Part shown: positions 47,135-58,696 of the stretch, piece after piece
Position numbering within the stretch: the first letter of the stretch is position 1
Layout of the letters: each line of letters begins with the position of its first letter
DNA from: Moniliophthora roreri
Lineage: Eukaryota > Basidiomycota > Agaricomycetes > Agaricales > Marasmiaceae
DNA length: 64,000 bases
Assembly: GCA_001466705.2 (NCBI GenBank)
Contig: LATX02000211.1
Coordinates: 682,001 to 746,000, forward strand
Direction: 5' to 3'
Notes under the pieces: model-generated
The model's database searches: none
Told to the model about the DNA's origin: nothing
The model's input: only the letters and a program-made list of their open reading frames with translations
Position numbers and translations under genes: made by a program

Positions 47135-47815
47135 ATGCCGACTTATCAACGACTCCAGCAATACGCGCTTGCTATTGGCGTCATCAGTATCATGTACAAT
47201 GGAGCTGAAGGTGCCGTTTCTATCGGTCTGGGTGCAACCGTCATCCCGTTCCTTGGTTTTCTTCGGGTATAGAGGCTACGATTGTCATGTGGCGGTTCTG
47301 GAATGTTGCCCTGCCAGGCGAAGAGAAAGCGAAAGTACTGGCTTCTAGAGAACTCCGGTGAGCTTCGAGCATGTTTCTGCGATGACGATAAAAATGACTT
47401 TATCTCAGATTCGAGAAGATCGCTACCATTGGCATCGCATTCCACCTTATCGCTCTCGCTCTCGCAACAAAAGGGACCGTGATATTCGGCTTAGTGACGC
47501 ACGATGAACCTACTACTTCCAACGCCTCATTGATCGTTTCAGCATCTGCTTTGTTCCTCATGGTGGCGATATGGTTACCTAAACGTTATCTCGAGCGCTC
47601 AACAGCAGTGCTATGCAGGGAGAAACACAATGCTCACTCTCATGCATACAAATAATGGTGGTCTTATTCACCGGAGTTCTGATATACAAAGCCTGGCGAG
47701 GCGGGTGGTGGGTTGACAGCACGACATCTATAGTATTAGGTTTGCTGTTTGGCTGAAAAGGATGAAATATGTTGTGATGGGCAACAAGCCCTTCACTCGG
47801 TGGCGGATGCTGTAA
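47135..47815 (+). pseudogene. Decayed gene for a TMEM163/cation-efflux-like membrane protein
   Basis: The start MPTYQRLQQYALAIGVISIM followed by YNGAEGAVSIGLGA is good, but the frame is lost near 47232. The conserved continuation SSRSLVFFG lies in another frame, then EATIVMWRFWNVALPGEEKA in the next. A normal intron (donor 47358, acceptor 47409) leads to IALALATKGTVIFGLVTHDE and IVSASALFLMVAIWLPKRYL. A further shift near 47595 is needed for NSSAMQGETQCSLSCIQIMV and YKAWRGGWWVDSTTSIVLGL, which then stops at 47754-47756; a last shift reaches MKYVVMGNKPF. At least three frame breaks make this a pseudogene unless the assembly is faulty. Relatives are multi-pass proteins of uncertain function, distantly like zinc-binding TMEM163. 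Confidence 0.75.
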
Positions 47816-48971
47816 CCATTGCCAAAGTAAGGAAGCCGACGAATCTGGAAAAAAAAACAGTGGAGATAGAGGAGAGATACAAAGATCTGTGCGAGTGCTG
47901 CTACGAGTCCGAGGCGTGTAGAATGGCAAGTGAATGCAAATTTACACCGAATGATTCGTCAGAGGTGCGTTTTTGGTTACTCTCAGATTCTTGGGTTCAC
48001 ATATTTGCAGACCTGCTGTGTACGTTGTGTACCTGTCAATGTTCATGGAAATAAGTGCTGTACCCATGAGTATGTTGCGGAATGACCGGCCTCTCTTTCT
48101 CAAACCAAGGTACGTGATTAGACTTTTACATTCTCGATCAAAACAGCTTATTCTACTGCTAAACAGCCGAACAAGTCGTCTGAATCCCCCTCGCCGCCAC
48201 TGCCAATATGTACCCGAGAGTCAAGATGACTCAAAGTACAACCGAAGTCCGGTTGCTGTGCTCCCTGTTAGCTGAACGTTCGTCCCGCTCTATTCCTCAT
48301 ACTATGATGTCCCTGCGGGAGTCCGCATTTGACTAGCATGAATACATTCTATATTCCGGTCCGGGATTCCTTCACATGGACCAGGGCCCAAGTTGAATAC
48401 TTTGAATCCAGATCCACGGCAATGGTGGTCTTTGGTTTGCAGGACAGACAAAGTATTGTGTTACGGTCCATTCACATGAGACACCGAGCTTTCCTTATAG
48501 CTTTCCGGCCAAAAGAGGACAATGACTGTCTTATACACATCTACTTTATGTATTATAATACAGCGCTCTACCTCCAGAGTTTTCGAGTTCGAATTCCGGG
48601 GCCCAAAAATCTACAAGATCTTTCGGATTAGCGTGTTCAGAGGCCGTTGGATTCAGATATCTTGTGGCCATGAATCTGGACCCAGGAGTTCGCCGCACTA
48701 ATTGGTTAATAGGTTCACTGATTTTTCACTGAATCCCGAGGAGACCAAGACCACTCTTTAATATTCTTCCTGCATCTGCGCATTCTTTGCGATACGATTT
48801 GAATCAGGGAGAGAAGAAACAGGGGATGAATCTTGGGACAAGAGCCTCAGAGAGAGAGAGAGACTATTTGGCTGTGTTTGAGAACTTCTGACTCTGCTCT
48901 CAACTTCCTTGATAAATTATTCGCTCCTTTTTCAACTATCGGGCTCATCTCGACTTCCCGCCTCTTCAGTC
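47816..48971. other. Intergenic, no supported gene
   Basis: The plus frame 47749-48054 overlaps the pseudogene end and has several Cys residues but no domain. A GA-rich run lies near 48850. Nothing else was recognised. Confidence 0.45.
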
Positions 48972-49893
48972 ATGCCAATTTCTCGTGTATCAAGTCGTAT
49001 TCCACTCCATGACTTTCCACTTCTATCACATCACAAGGGAGACTCAATCGCAACGTCGGCAACTTCATGGACGACTAAATTTGCAGGAAAAATGACGAGG
49101 CGTATTCGACGTCGTGCATCACTATTTACCATTTTTTTTTCTTCTTGTTACTCTATCCGCATATATTTCTCTGGTCCGTCCAGCACTCGTATCGTCTCTC
49201 GTAGCACGCCAGCCAGATTCTCGGACGTCAAATCGGATCTCTTTAGCACTGGAGAACATGATGAACTCCCGGCTAGCGTTAGAAGCGACGGAGACACACC
49301 GGAAGGCAACTGCGGGGCGTATTCATCAATTGGCATTTACTCCGGAGCAAGAGTTGGCTGCAGTCACTGGTTTCCTCGCCAGTTTAACTCACAACATTAT
49401 TCCGTCTTCGGTCGACCCTCTTCTGAGTATTGACCCTCAACTTGTGCTGGAGTTCGATACGCGTGCCACTCGTGTGGCCGAGGCTGTTGAAGAGATGGTC
49501 CATGACGTCTGGACTAACAATCCTGTGGTGTTCTATTCAAAGGTGAATACTACTTGCGAATGTCCCTTGATTGAAACCTGATTGTCACTTTTCTAGTATC
49601 ATTCTGCAGGCTGTCGTGAGATAAAACGACAACTAGCATCCTTCCATCTCCAGCCTCCGCCTACCATCATCGATGTCGACATACGTGGTGACTCCAAGGT
49701 GTTGACTCCCATGCTATTCCGCCTCACGTCACTCACCCAGCTGCCAATACTTCTGGTCGGCGGTGAGCCCGTGGGTACCTTGGAGGAGATCCGAGAGAAG
49801 GTTTTGAGCGGGGAGTTGCAGCAAAAAATCCAAGAGTCAGGTGCTGTTATTGGCGGCGGGAAGAAAAGAGGAGGTAGGAAGATCGACATGTAA
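48972..49893 (+). CDS. Glutaredoxin-like membrane protein with broken frame and atypical active site
   Basis: Exon 2 (49597-49893) and the end of exon 1 (to 49542) give a glutaredoxin fold: NNPVVFYSKYHSAGCREIKR, DVDIRGDSKVLTPML, QLPILLVGGEPVGTLEEIRE and KVLSGELQQKIQESGA. The cis-Pro and GG-type glutathione loop are kept, but the CPYC site is SAGC, so the first cysteine is serine. Upstream a signal-anchor-like helix (FLLVTLSAYISLV) suggests a Golgi/ER Grx6/7 type. The start ATG at 48972 lies in one frame and the helix in another; they meet at a run of nine T (49132-49140). Removing one T would join them. Alternatively a weak intron (49109-49175) restores frame but deletes the helix. Gene intactness is uncertain. 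Confidence 0.65.
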
Positions 49894-52800
49894 TCTCTGG
49901 ACTATCTGCGTTCTTTCGCACATCTCCTTTCGGAATCTTCAGTTATGGGGTGTAGGACACTAGAGAAATCACCACACTGTACTGTATACTGCAGATATGC
50001 ACCATAATCGTCGTCAGCGCCTTTGTGTGGCAGTGTACCTTTTCCTTTGAGTCACCTTACGGCTGTCTCTCCAAGTCCTCACTAGGGTACCTTCCATACC
50101 GGAATATAGCATCAAGGACCGAAGAGAATATTGCACCCTTCGCTCTGTAGAGCATATTAACCTTCCTTGGGTGCGAACGATCAAGCTGCCTACTTCGCAA
50201 GGGTTCCCTCGTCAGTCTCCGGACCGCGGAATGATAGCTTGGATTTCTAAAAAAGAATTGAGAGCGAAAAAATCGTGCTTGCAGGCGGAATAAGCGCACC
50301 AAGCGCACAGGTCTCGCTAGAAAGCTTTCCATAAACGAGGTACCATATTCCGAGTAAGACCGTTTCTTGAAGAATCAAACTTTGTACTAGCGGAGTTGGT
50401 TCCAACACCGTGCTGAAAGTCTTTCCCTTCGCATGGAATCTACACCAAAAAATTTGCTAAACCAGATTGAAACGGAAGTATCTTGATGAGTTTTGGAATG
50501 TTCCATACCCGCACAAGGGTGAACGAATAAAAGTTAACTAGAGGTGCCGGTGGTGTTCCTAACATGCTTTAGGAATCGTTGATCCTGTCCACCAGATAGA
50601 GGAAGGCACGCGAAGAAGCTCAACACGCCGACATCGGAATTTATTTCCTTCACCTACAGAGAATGACGTTAGCGCAGTCAGGGCGGTGGCAGCGCGTACC
50701 GACCCGCACATTGAGTCGCACATTGAGTCGCACTTTCGCGTCGCTCAGCGGCCGCGAGCATCGTAGCAGATGTTCAATGCCAAGCATGTATTTGGGTTTA
50801 AGAGTTCCTGCTGCGAGTCAACAAGTTCATTGTTCTGGGGTATATGCTAAGTGCTGCCGTAGTAGTCTCTGGATCCAATAAGCACATATACACACCAATC
50901 AACTAATACAGAACGACCCGATCTTGTTTACGAAAATAACTTGCGGCGAAGGTCATGTTGCGGTATAATGTTGTGCTAAATAATTCAAAAGTTGTTGAGA
51001 AAAAACGTCAAACGAGTAGGAAAACGTTCACCTTCGATTCGTCACTGCCTTTCTCAGTGTGAAACCATGTGGCCGCAAGGTTACTGCTGCTCGCTATACC
51101 TTTCTTCCGACTTATTCCCTAGTAATCCCACCACCCAGATCAGTTCCCATGTCATTCCATCAGGTCACCCTGGTATAGAACGACGGAGACCCAGTATCTG
51201 ACGACCTGAGGTCATAATTCAGACACCCCAGAATAAGAGATTGGATGCAGTATCATGATGAGCCACTGAGAATGCGCTCTACATTGAACGAACCTGGTTT
51301 CCACATTTACTTGGAGTCATCCTGAGAACAAAGGAACGGAGCAGACGTTTAGGGTGACACTTGGCTACATGAAATGAACCGGTGGCGAATGATTGAAAGA
51401 TGGAACCAGTTCATTGGCGCCGTCACACCCGATGCAACCGGCGTTCACCACACACACAACTTCCGAAAGTCCGCTTGAGTAGTCGTCGTCATCGACAGTC
51501 AGAGAGTTCGGAAACACAGGAACAGCACTGGATTGTGGTAATGGATTTCCATCCCCTAAGGAGGAATTCTGAGCGAGAGATCTACACTGGTCGTGGAAAC
51601 AAGCACGTGACAAGCTGAGTCGGGAGTTACCGGATACATCACACTGATCACAGACTACGGTCCGGGTTTTCCTCGATCTCAACTGCCAGTGCCGGTGTCA
51701 AAAAGGCCTAATGCTATTCGCGAAGTGATTTCGAAAGTGTCGCACACGATAGCTCCGACTCTTAGGTCCCATCTCAAAAATATTTTAGAGCTGCTGGCGA
51801 GTTGGAATTGATCATAATCCCATAGGTGAGAACAAACCGGTCGTATTCAAAATGCATCCATGAATAGCTGAGTGGCGCATTCTTTTATTGTGCGATGGTT
51901 ATCTCCGAAGGCTTACTTGTGCTAGGCTCGCTCAGATTGATGTCCGTGGCCCTTTAAATCCGCCAATGAAAATCTGATATCACTGTAAGCTTTCAACCGT
52001 TCAAACATTCCTTGATAGACATTATAAACTAACCAACCTTGATCACTATCAGAGTGGTCATCGCAGGTCAGTAGACCTTCAAGGGAACGAAAATACTTCC
52101 ACGCTGTTGATAACCTGGAGTGCATCCATTTGAACATCATCATATGTTACCATTACTACAGTGCTCCGAGGCATCTGCAGGAAGGCTTTCTCAGCACCTA
52201 TTCATTTTCCTCCTGAAAACGATAATTTGAAGCCAGTGGAATCAGGATCGCAGTCAAGTCTCGTTTATTTCAACTGTTTCTGGCATGATTACCGACTCGA
52301 TATTTCCCCGGAAGTGAAATGCTTGTCATTCTTTCGCAGTCAGACAAAACGAATTGCCGCTTACGTCGGGAGGTTTAAGCAATCGCTCTGGACGCTGTCG
52401 CGATGCTTCTTCCTAGTCAAACACTAGATCCGCTGCTTTCGCTACACTACTGGTCGATACCAGTAGACTATCTCATTCCAGGGGGCGACTCCTGCGGCCA
52501 AAGAAAACGGTACCGTGTCTCGGTCCCTTCTAACGTCAGCTATTCGTATGGAATGCTTATAACGCGGGTCGAGAAGCGATTGGAGATGAAAATGCATGAT
52601 CTTAACCTTTAATGTTATATTCGGCTTGTCAAGACTCACCGTTCCTATGTACCAAAGGACGGGCATCAAATGGTGCGCCATTCCTGATTCCTGTGTCCTG
52701 CGGGTTGCCAGACGTGATAGCGGCAGCTATAACTCGATGAGTGGCGTTGATGGTACATATGTACAACATCGTCACTATACGCGATATGTTGCTTTTCCAC

Positions 52801-53339
52801 TTCAGTATCAGCCATCGCTTCTTTGTCACAATCGGGTCCAATCTTACACGGTTCGTATGGCTTGCTTTGGATGTAGCTTCGACATCTAATGTTGTCAAAC
52901 GTCTTTTCGATCACGGAACTTTTCTGAATGAAAATCATTCATATTCCAGCTGTCGTCAATCTCCCTCAGATTCATGCCAAACGTTTCAAAACATGATTCA
53001 AGGCCGGTACAATCTTCCGGCTTCACGGTATGGCGTCGTTAATTAAATTATTTGCCAACCCAGATCTACCTGTCCCTTTCAGATAACGAACAGTCCCTAA
53101 AACTCTATCCACAAACTTCATATGGAATCGATCCTTTCTACTCGGTGCCGTAAATTGGTGAGTACATCAAGTCAGCTGCTATTTCAGTGGGAGCTGGCCT
53201 AGCTTCATAAAGGAGACATTGACGCATAGTTTCCTATAAACGCTCCTCAATCCGCAACCACCACCCGAACCTCTGGCCGCCCATCCGTTCGTAATTCTAC
53301 AAGCCTTAGCATCCTCTCGTCCACTATTTCATTGCGGTC
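49894..53339. other. Long gene-free stretch
   Basis: About 3.4 kb without a supported gene. Frames at 52403-53046 overlap on both strands with no domain. A 12 bp unit CACATTGAGTCG is duplicated at about 50708-50731. It includes the upstream region of WOPR copy C. No transposon ends were recognised. Confidence 0.4.
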
Positions 53340-54518
53340 ATGCAACGTGCTACATGTACTGGGCTTCGGATAAGATCCCCTTCTGATGCTCGGGTCATCT
53401 TCCATGCAGTCTTTCTTGATGTTTTGCCCATGGTCACCAGGCGGCTGGACTCGGAAGAACGCTCCTTAATCACTCCTGGATCCGTTTATGTCTGGGAAGA
53501 ACGAGGACCGCAAGCAGAAATAACCGGGGTGAGTAACCGCACTTTCTTCAGACTTTTGCTGGGTGGACGACTAAATATTCGCCAAACAGGTTGGGATTGA
53601 GCGCTGGACAGATGGTGAGTACGACATCGACTCGTCTAGATTCTCTCGATTCTGAAGTAGCTTCGTGCACAGGCATTCGATGGGGTCCTTCTAGAGTCAG
53701 AGAGGTAGGACTCTGCTGCCTCTGTCCTTCAAGATTATGCTTAATTCTATCGTTTCCTCCAGGGCTTTTTATTTTACCATGCCAAAGGGGACCACCACAG
53801 CCTTTATTCCGACTCTGCTTACAACTTGTATGTACACTTTCCTCGTCCACCTGCAACATGACTCATATTCATCTAGGCGAGACACCACACGATCAATCCT
53901 CATCAAACAAACATACACCGTTTTCGTCGATACCCCAAGAGGTCAACGAAAATGGCATCTGAGTGAGTTATGTCCTGAAAGTCCCCCTGGAACCGCGATT
54001 TACCGCCCATTCTTCAAGTCGCTTACTTCACAGAAGAGTCCCTGGAGCACCTGCAGTGCGTAGACGATCTACCGCATCTTGCTTCTCTTCCTGTCCCTGA
54101 TGGCCGGTATAAGAGCGCGAGGTCTGCAAAGGGAAAGCCAGAACACATGTTCAGCTCCGAACACGGTGGCCACCAACGAATCGAATATATACCCTATACC
54201 CCAAAACAAAAAACGAGGGGATCATCACCTCGATCTGAACACTCCTTGTCGGCTTCGCCGACGTTAGAAAAGCGGTCCTCGCGGTGGAATGCGCAAAGGT
54301 CCCCGTCGTTGCACGGCACCAGTTTACCCAATAGTCCGGTCCGTGACCTGGACAATCGCCAATATGATCACCATCCGAGGCGATCGTCGCTACCATTTTC
54401 GCATCGTGGAGCGGAAAATTTGGCACCTCTGGTTTATCTGCAAGCCATAACGCCGCCACGGAGATATCCTGAGGACGAGAAGACGCTTAAACTCCTCGCT
54501 TGTGCTGCCCCGATGTAA
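53340..54518 (+). CDS. WOPR (Gti1/Pac2) transcription regulator, copy C, 298 aa
   Basis: Six exons: 53340-53528, 53590-53614, 53673-53704, 53763-53827, 53877-53962 and 54019-54518; 298 aa. WOPR first half: GLRIRSPSDARVIFHAVFLD, MVTRRLDSEERSLI, GSVYVWEERGPQ and WTDGIRWGPSRVREGFLFYH. Second half: ILIKQTYTVFVDTPRGQRKW and IAYFTEESLEHLQCVDDLP. The tail holds a Ser/Arg-rich region and ends LVYLQAITPPRRYPEDEKTL, like copies A and B. Exon 1 is exactly 189 bp, as in copy A, with the same start MQR. What is one 57 bp exon in copy A is two here (25 and 32 bp), so an extra intron is present. It is closest to copy A in the domain, by eye. Confidence 0.92.
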
Positions 54519-55033
54519 TTATATGACGACCATATACCACCCTACAGTATTGCTCATACGCGTATTATATTTATCCTCCTACATTTCTTCTGTACACCAG
54601 CTATTAGATAGATATTATGTACGACTGACACTCATATACGCTTGTCCCCATATACCAGCGGAGGTCATTCTCTCCCTCCCATTCTTTCGCTCCTCTGCCT
54701 TCGTGAAGTCGGAAATCTACTTCACGAGCGAGTCTTCCTATACACATCTCTGTGCTCTGTTGATTTGCTCAGGCCCAGGTCCACTGCAGCTTAAAGTGCA
54801 AAGCGGTCGCATGAGAATACAAAACCGCGGGAACCACCTTAATCAACCAGCACGTCGGCGCGGAAAGAGAACTTTCATCGAACGAGCGCCCTGCTTTCGG
54901 ATGTGGCGTACGCGAAATAACATGCTGCAATACTGTCCATTCCTTGACTATGTAGGCAGGATAACAAGAGGACCCTGGAATTAGTGGTAGGTCTCGTACA
55001 GTGTGGCAAAAGTTCCAAAGTGAAGCTATAACA
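54519..55033. other. Convergent intergenic stretch
   Basis: The 515 bp between the WOPR copy C stop and the stop of the Vps3844-type gene hold no gene. A 160-codon plus frame here lacks any domain. Confidence 0.5.
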
Positions 55034-56185
55034 CTAATCCTTCTTCGCACTAATGGCCGTTCCTGTAAGGGTAGGGGGGAGCGACTGCTCTCCGACGCCG
55101 TACAGCAGTGAGATGGACCCGATAGCCAGGACGATCATGACGATAGCCGTCCCTGCGAAGAGCACGAACGAGCTAATTGTGGTGTGCAGTCAGCGATCTG
55201 ATAGGCAAGATGCACAAGAAGTTGACATACCTGCTTACGTCTTTCCTTTCACACCTTTCACCTACCCATTTCTCCGTTTTCACCTTGTTGCCTTCTCCAG
55301 TCTTCGTGGTGGCACAAGCACAAATAAAGCACGTCCTTCCTAGTTTGGTAGCCTTGACACACTGGCCACGTCCGGAGCAAGCTGATGTAGCATTGTTGCA
55401 AGTATCTACACTGCCGAAGCATGTGGAGATAGAACTTATTGGCTGCTGAGGAGGTACGTGATTCGGCGGTAGAGGCACCTGGGATGCTTGGCGCTTGGAA
55501 TAAGAGACCGTGGGGGTAGACGAGTAGGTGAGAACGGCAAGATGTACTCGTTCGTCATTAACGAGTTGATCCATGAATGAACGCAATTCCTGCACAGCAT
55601 TCGTATAATCACTACTCTCTGGCCCACTTTCTTCCCGCAAGCGCGATAAAGTTGAAAGGTCCAGGGCAGCAAATACAGGTTCTTGCGAGTTGCGAATGAA
55701 GGAGTGCACTGACTGCACCTCAGACGCGTCCCAGTTTGATAGCAGTGATTCGTAAATGGACGAATAGCTGTGTCTGGCACGGTGAAGGTAGGTTGAGATG
55801 ACAGAGCTTAGCGAGTCAACTTGGAGTGAAGGGGGTGTAGACAATTTGAAACTAGGTCGTAATGACGAAGGTAAGATACCTTGGCCGAAAGTCAGTACGT
55901 GAACTATTTGGAGAACCGGTTCCTCACACCTTTAGCATCCGAGTCCTCCATCGTAAGAAGTAAAGCATGTGCTTGCCCTTGAGCAACAAAATTGACTTGA
56001 TCATACACCCCTTTCAACGACTCTGGTGCAGACTCAAACATCTCCAGGCCCAAATGATGGGAAAGTGCAGCGCTTGCATCCTCCGGGGAGAGTTGGGAAG
56101 AAATTGTAACTATTTCCGGTGAAAGATAGACATTGACGGCATCCGCGATATGTAGAACCGACAGAAGGAAACCCAGTATGAGCAT
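55034..56185 (-). CDS. Vps3844-type (DUF3844) ER membrane protein, 347 aa
   Basis: Three exons: 56185-55930, 55879-55231 and 55172-55034; 347 aa. The N-terminus MLILGFLLSVLHIADAVNVY is a signal peptide. Near the C-terminus a Cys-rich, EGF-like module (residues about 240-295: STCFGSVDTCNNATSACSGR, GQCVKATKLG, CFICACATTK, WVGERCERKDVS) is followed by a single membrane helix, SFVLFAGTAIVMIVLAIGSI. This combination defines the DUF3844/Vps3844 family of fungal secretory-pathway proteins. The short cytosolic end is TAISAKKD, with a KKxx-like lysine pair that could retain it in the ER, although placed one residue off the classical KKxx. The role is inferred to be in vacuolar sorting or ER quality control, on family name only. 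Confidence 0.87.
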
Positions 56186-57016
56186 GGTGATGATGTGGGA
56201 CGAGGAAGTGGTTGTTTGGCCTTGTTATGCAGTGGCTTCTTCTCAGCTCTGCGATGGCCCTCCAGGTCAGTGAGTGCTTTGACTATCTCCCGCAGCTACG
56301 GAAATTAGTCCTACCGCCGCAGTACTGAAGGGGCCGTCGACAATAAGAGTCGGCTTCGATGGAGAACCGTCGCAGTTGCTCAAGATGGTGCAATCCGAGA
56401 ACTACGGAATTCGAAGCCGGCTTATCAGAGCTAAGTCTTTGTGCAACACGAAGCGCCCTACAGACTCAGTTGAAAGTGTTGTTGCAATAGACATTCCTAC
56501 ATTCTTTAAACTTGCGATTGAACGTCGCTCAGTTCAGCCCGTGCTGAGAACCACGGCAGTAATTAACCGCTCCGTCGAGACGCTGTAACTGCTGTCAAAC
56601 TGCTGTAAGCAGAAGTCGAGTCACCTTAGAACCGGAGCCGTGTAACTTGCGTTCTGTCAGTGGATGATAGGTGAGTCATTCAGTTATCCCTGTCCAGGAG
56701 CGGTTCTGAAATATCCTTGAGCAAGGGCTTGAACAGATACGCCAATATGTAAGACCGGGATTGCAGGAGCCTAAACTTAAAGCCTTGCTTCAAGTTTTGA
56801 TACCCATCCCGCAGTCAATGTCTCACCTGTGCTTATTCCAGAATTGAATCGTCGTCATTTAGTTCTTGATTGTTGACAAACTAATCTTGTGATGAAGTAT
56901 GGGAACGAGAAATTGCGCGCTGCAGGTCGAGTCACAATATTCTATGTATGTGTAAGCGCTTGCCTATAAAACTAACTTGAGGTTTAGATCGTTCATCAGT
57001 TTGCCTTCCAACACCA
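56186..57016. other. Divergent intergenic, no supported gene
   Basis: The 831 bp between the Vps3844-type start and the arrestin-like start hold both promoters. A 70-codon plus frame at 56376-56588 has no domain. No motif is clear. Confidence 0.5.
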
Positions 57017-58501
57017 ATGGATACTTCGATCCTCCCGCCGAGCTACTCGCTTGCTGCGCCCTCTCCTAGCTATTCCCCTGATCCCGCAGAAGATGAGCAA
57101 CGTCTTATCTATCAACGTGCATCGAACCACGCCTCCTCACTGACCGGGATTTACGTTCGAAAGGAAGACAAAGTTACTGTCATCTTGGAGAATCAAAAGG
57201 AGGGCACCCAACAGCCCGAGTATGGGCGTCGGTCTGTCATCTCGGGCACTGTCCTGCTACATGATCCCAAAACCATAACCGAGGTCAAGGTGCAGGTATT
57301 TGCCTTCCTTCTTTATGAGCGGTCGAATTTTATAATATATCATTTGCAGTTGAAGGGTAGCGTCGAAATCCTGACCCTCTCACAAGGTTTTGTGCAAAAA
57401 GATCTTTGCGATGACTCATATGTGCTGTGGGCGAAAGACTCTGAAGCAGAGTGTCCTTCTTCCCTCTCATTATCTTGTGCGATACCCTCTACCTACCAGT
57501 ACGGCCAAGATCACTGTCCTCTTCCCCCGTCTTACGACGTACAATTGTTCTCGGAAAATATTCAATATGTGAAAGTGGCGTATTTCCTCTCAGTATTCAT
57601 TACGAAGACTCGAAAAGGTCCGACTGCCCTATTATTGGGCAAGAACCAACAGTGAAGTCTTTCGTTTTATTGCTGATGGAGAGTACTAATCAGTTATTAG
57701 AAGACTTCACATCTTGATAAAATATCGACCGCGGTCTCGTCCTCCGCGACCGGTCCCGTACGACCGCTCGTTCCTCTCGACTATCAAAGTATGTCCCGAA
57801 GAATGGCATCAGTCTTCCTGTACAATTCAGCCCCGTGTTCCGGAATCTAACCTTCAACCTGTGTCTTGCCAGGTATTCACGACTGTATTGCTAAACTGTT
57901 CTTTCAGTGACAGGTTTTTATCTACCCTATGCAGGTCTTCCTCCCGTCCGTGGGTGTTTACGAGATGACGGAAGCCATTCCATATCACCTTCAGCTCATT
58001 GGATCTTCTGCCACACTTTCCAGGTTATGCTCTCTGGATAAAAGTATCTCGACATTCATTGCTGCCATCCATACTACGGCTTACTTCCCGATACTAGATA
58101 ATCCTCCAGTCGCACTTCGCCTTTCGAGGCAACTTGTCCTGTATATAAACGGCAAACCAGTTGCGGTCAACTTTCATCTCGGCGAAGCAAAAATGTGTTC
58201 ACCTCCGCCGATCCAAGATGGTAGACATCCAGAGGATAACGTAGCATTCAACTTGGAGGGTGAAGTGAAGGTGGACATCGAGAATCTTACTGTTCCTAGT
58301 CTTGAATCCGGCATAATCGCTATAAGGGTGAGTCTGCTTTGCGTTGTCCGGGTTATTGAACCAAAGAGATCTGCCCCGTAGGACTTCATCTCTCTTGAAC
58401 TTTCAAAATCTACACAAGTTTTGTTCCAGCCTTTGAAACATATCCAAGTGGTCAAGCTAGTTACTGACCCCTGGTCAGATACGCCCAACCCCTTTGGTTA
58501 G
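57017..58501 (+). CDS. Arrestin-like (ART/alpha-arrestin) adaptor, 421 aa
   Basis: Five exons: 57017-57295, 57350-57651, 57701-57872, 57935-58327 and 58382-58501; 421 aa. The N-terminus is Pro/Ser-rich (DTSILPPSYSLAAPSPSY, with PPSY motifs). An arrestin fold follows: VISGTVLLHDPKTITEVKVQ then LKGSVEIL, LPPSYDVQLFS, then YRPRSRPPRPVPYDRSFLST and IKVCPEEWHQ, VFLPSVGVYEMTEAIPYHLQ and the C-terminal TVPSLESGIIAIR. Known fungal alpha-arrestins recruit the Rsp5 ubiquitin ligase through PPxY motifs to plasma-membrane cargo; PPSYS and PPSYD here are close to PPxY (PPSY fits it exactly). Cargo unknown. The last exon adds a short strand and a polar end (PWSDTPNPFG). Confidence 0.85.
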
Positions 58502-58696
58502 CTTCCCGTACTCCAAACCTTGGTTGTTCATAGATCTATATTGCACTGTACTCATCTCGTAATAGTTACCATATGCTTCCCTCTTAATGAAGCTGGATCG
58601 CAATTCACTACCCAATTACTACCCATGGGTAGATCTAAGGAATCTATTCTTGCCGCGTGACAAGCAACGAATACACAATCTAGATAGTAGATTTCA

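Noticed and set aside
48585..48597. GAGTTCGAATTCC, similar to a tRNA B box
   Set aside because: No A box or cloverleaf can be drawn upstream; the match looks accidental.
48850..48865. GA-rich run as a possible origin or regulatory element
   Set aside because: A plain microsatellite with no associated structure.
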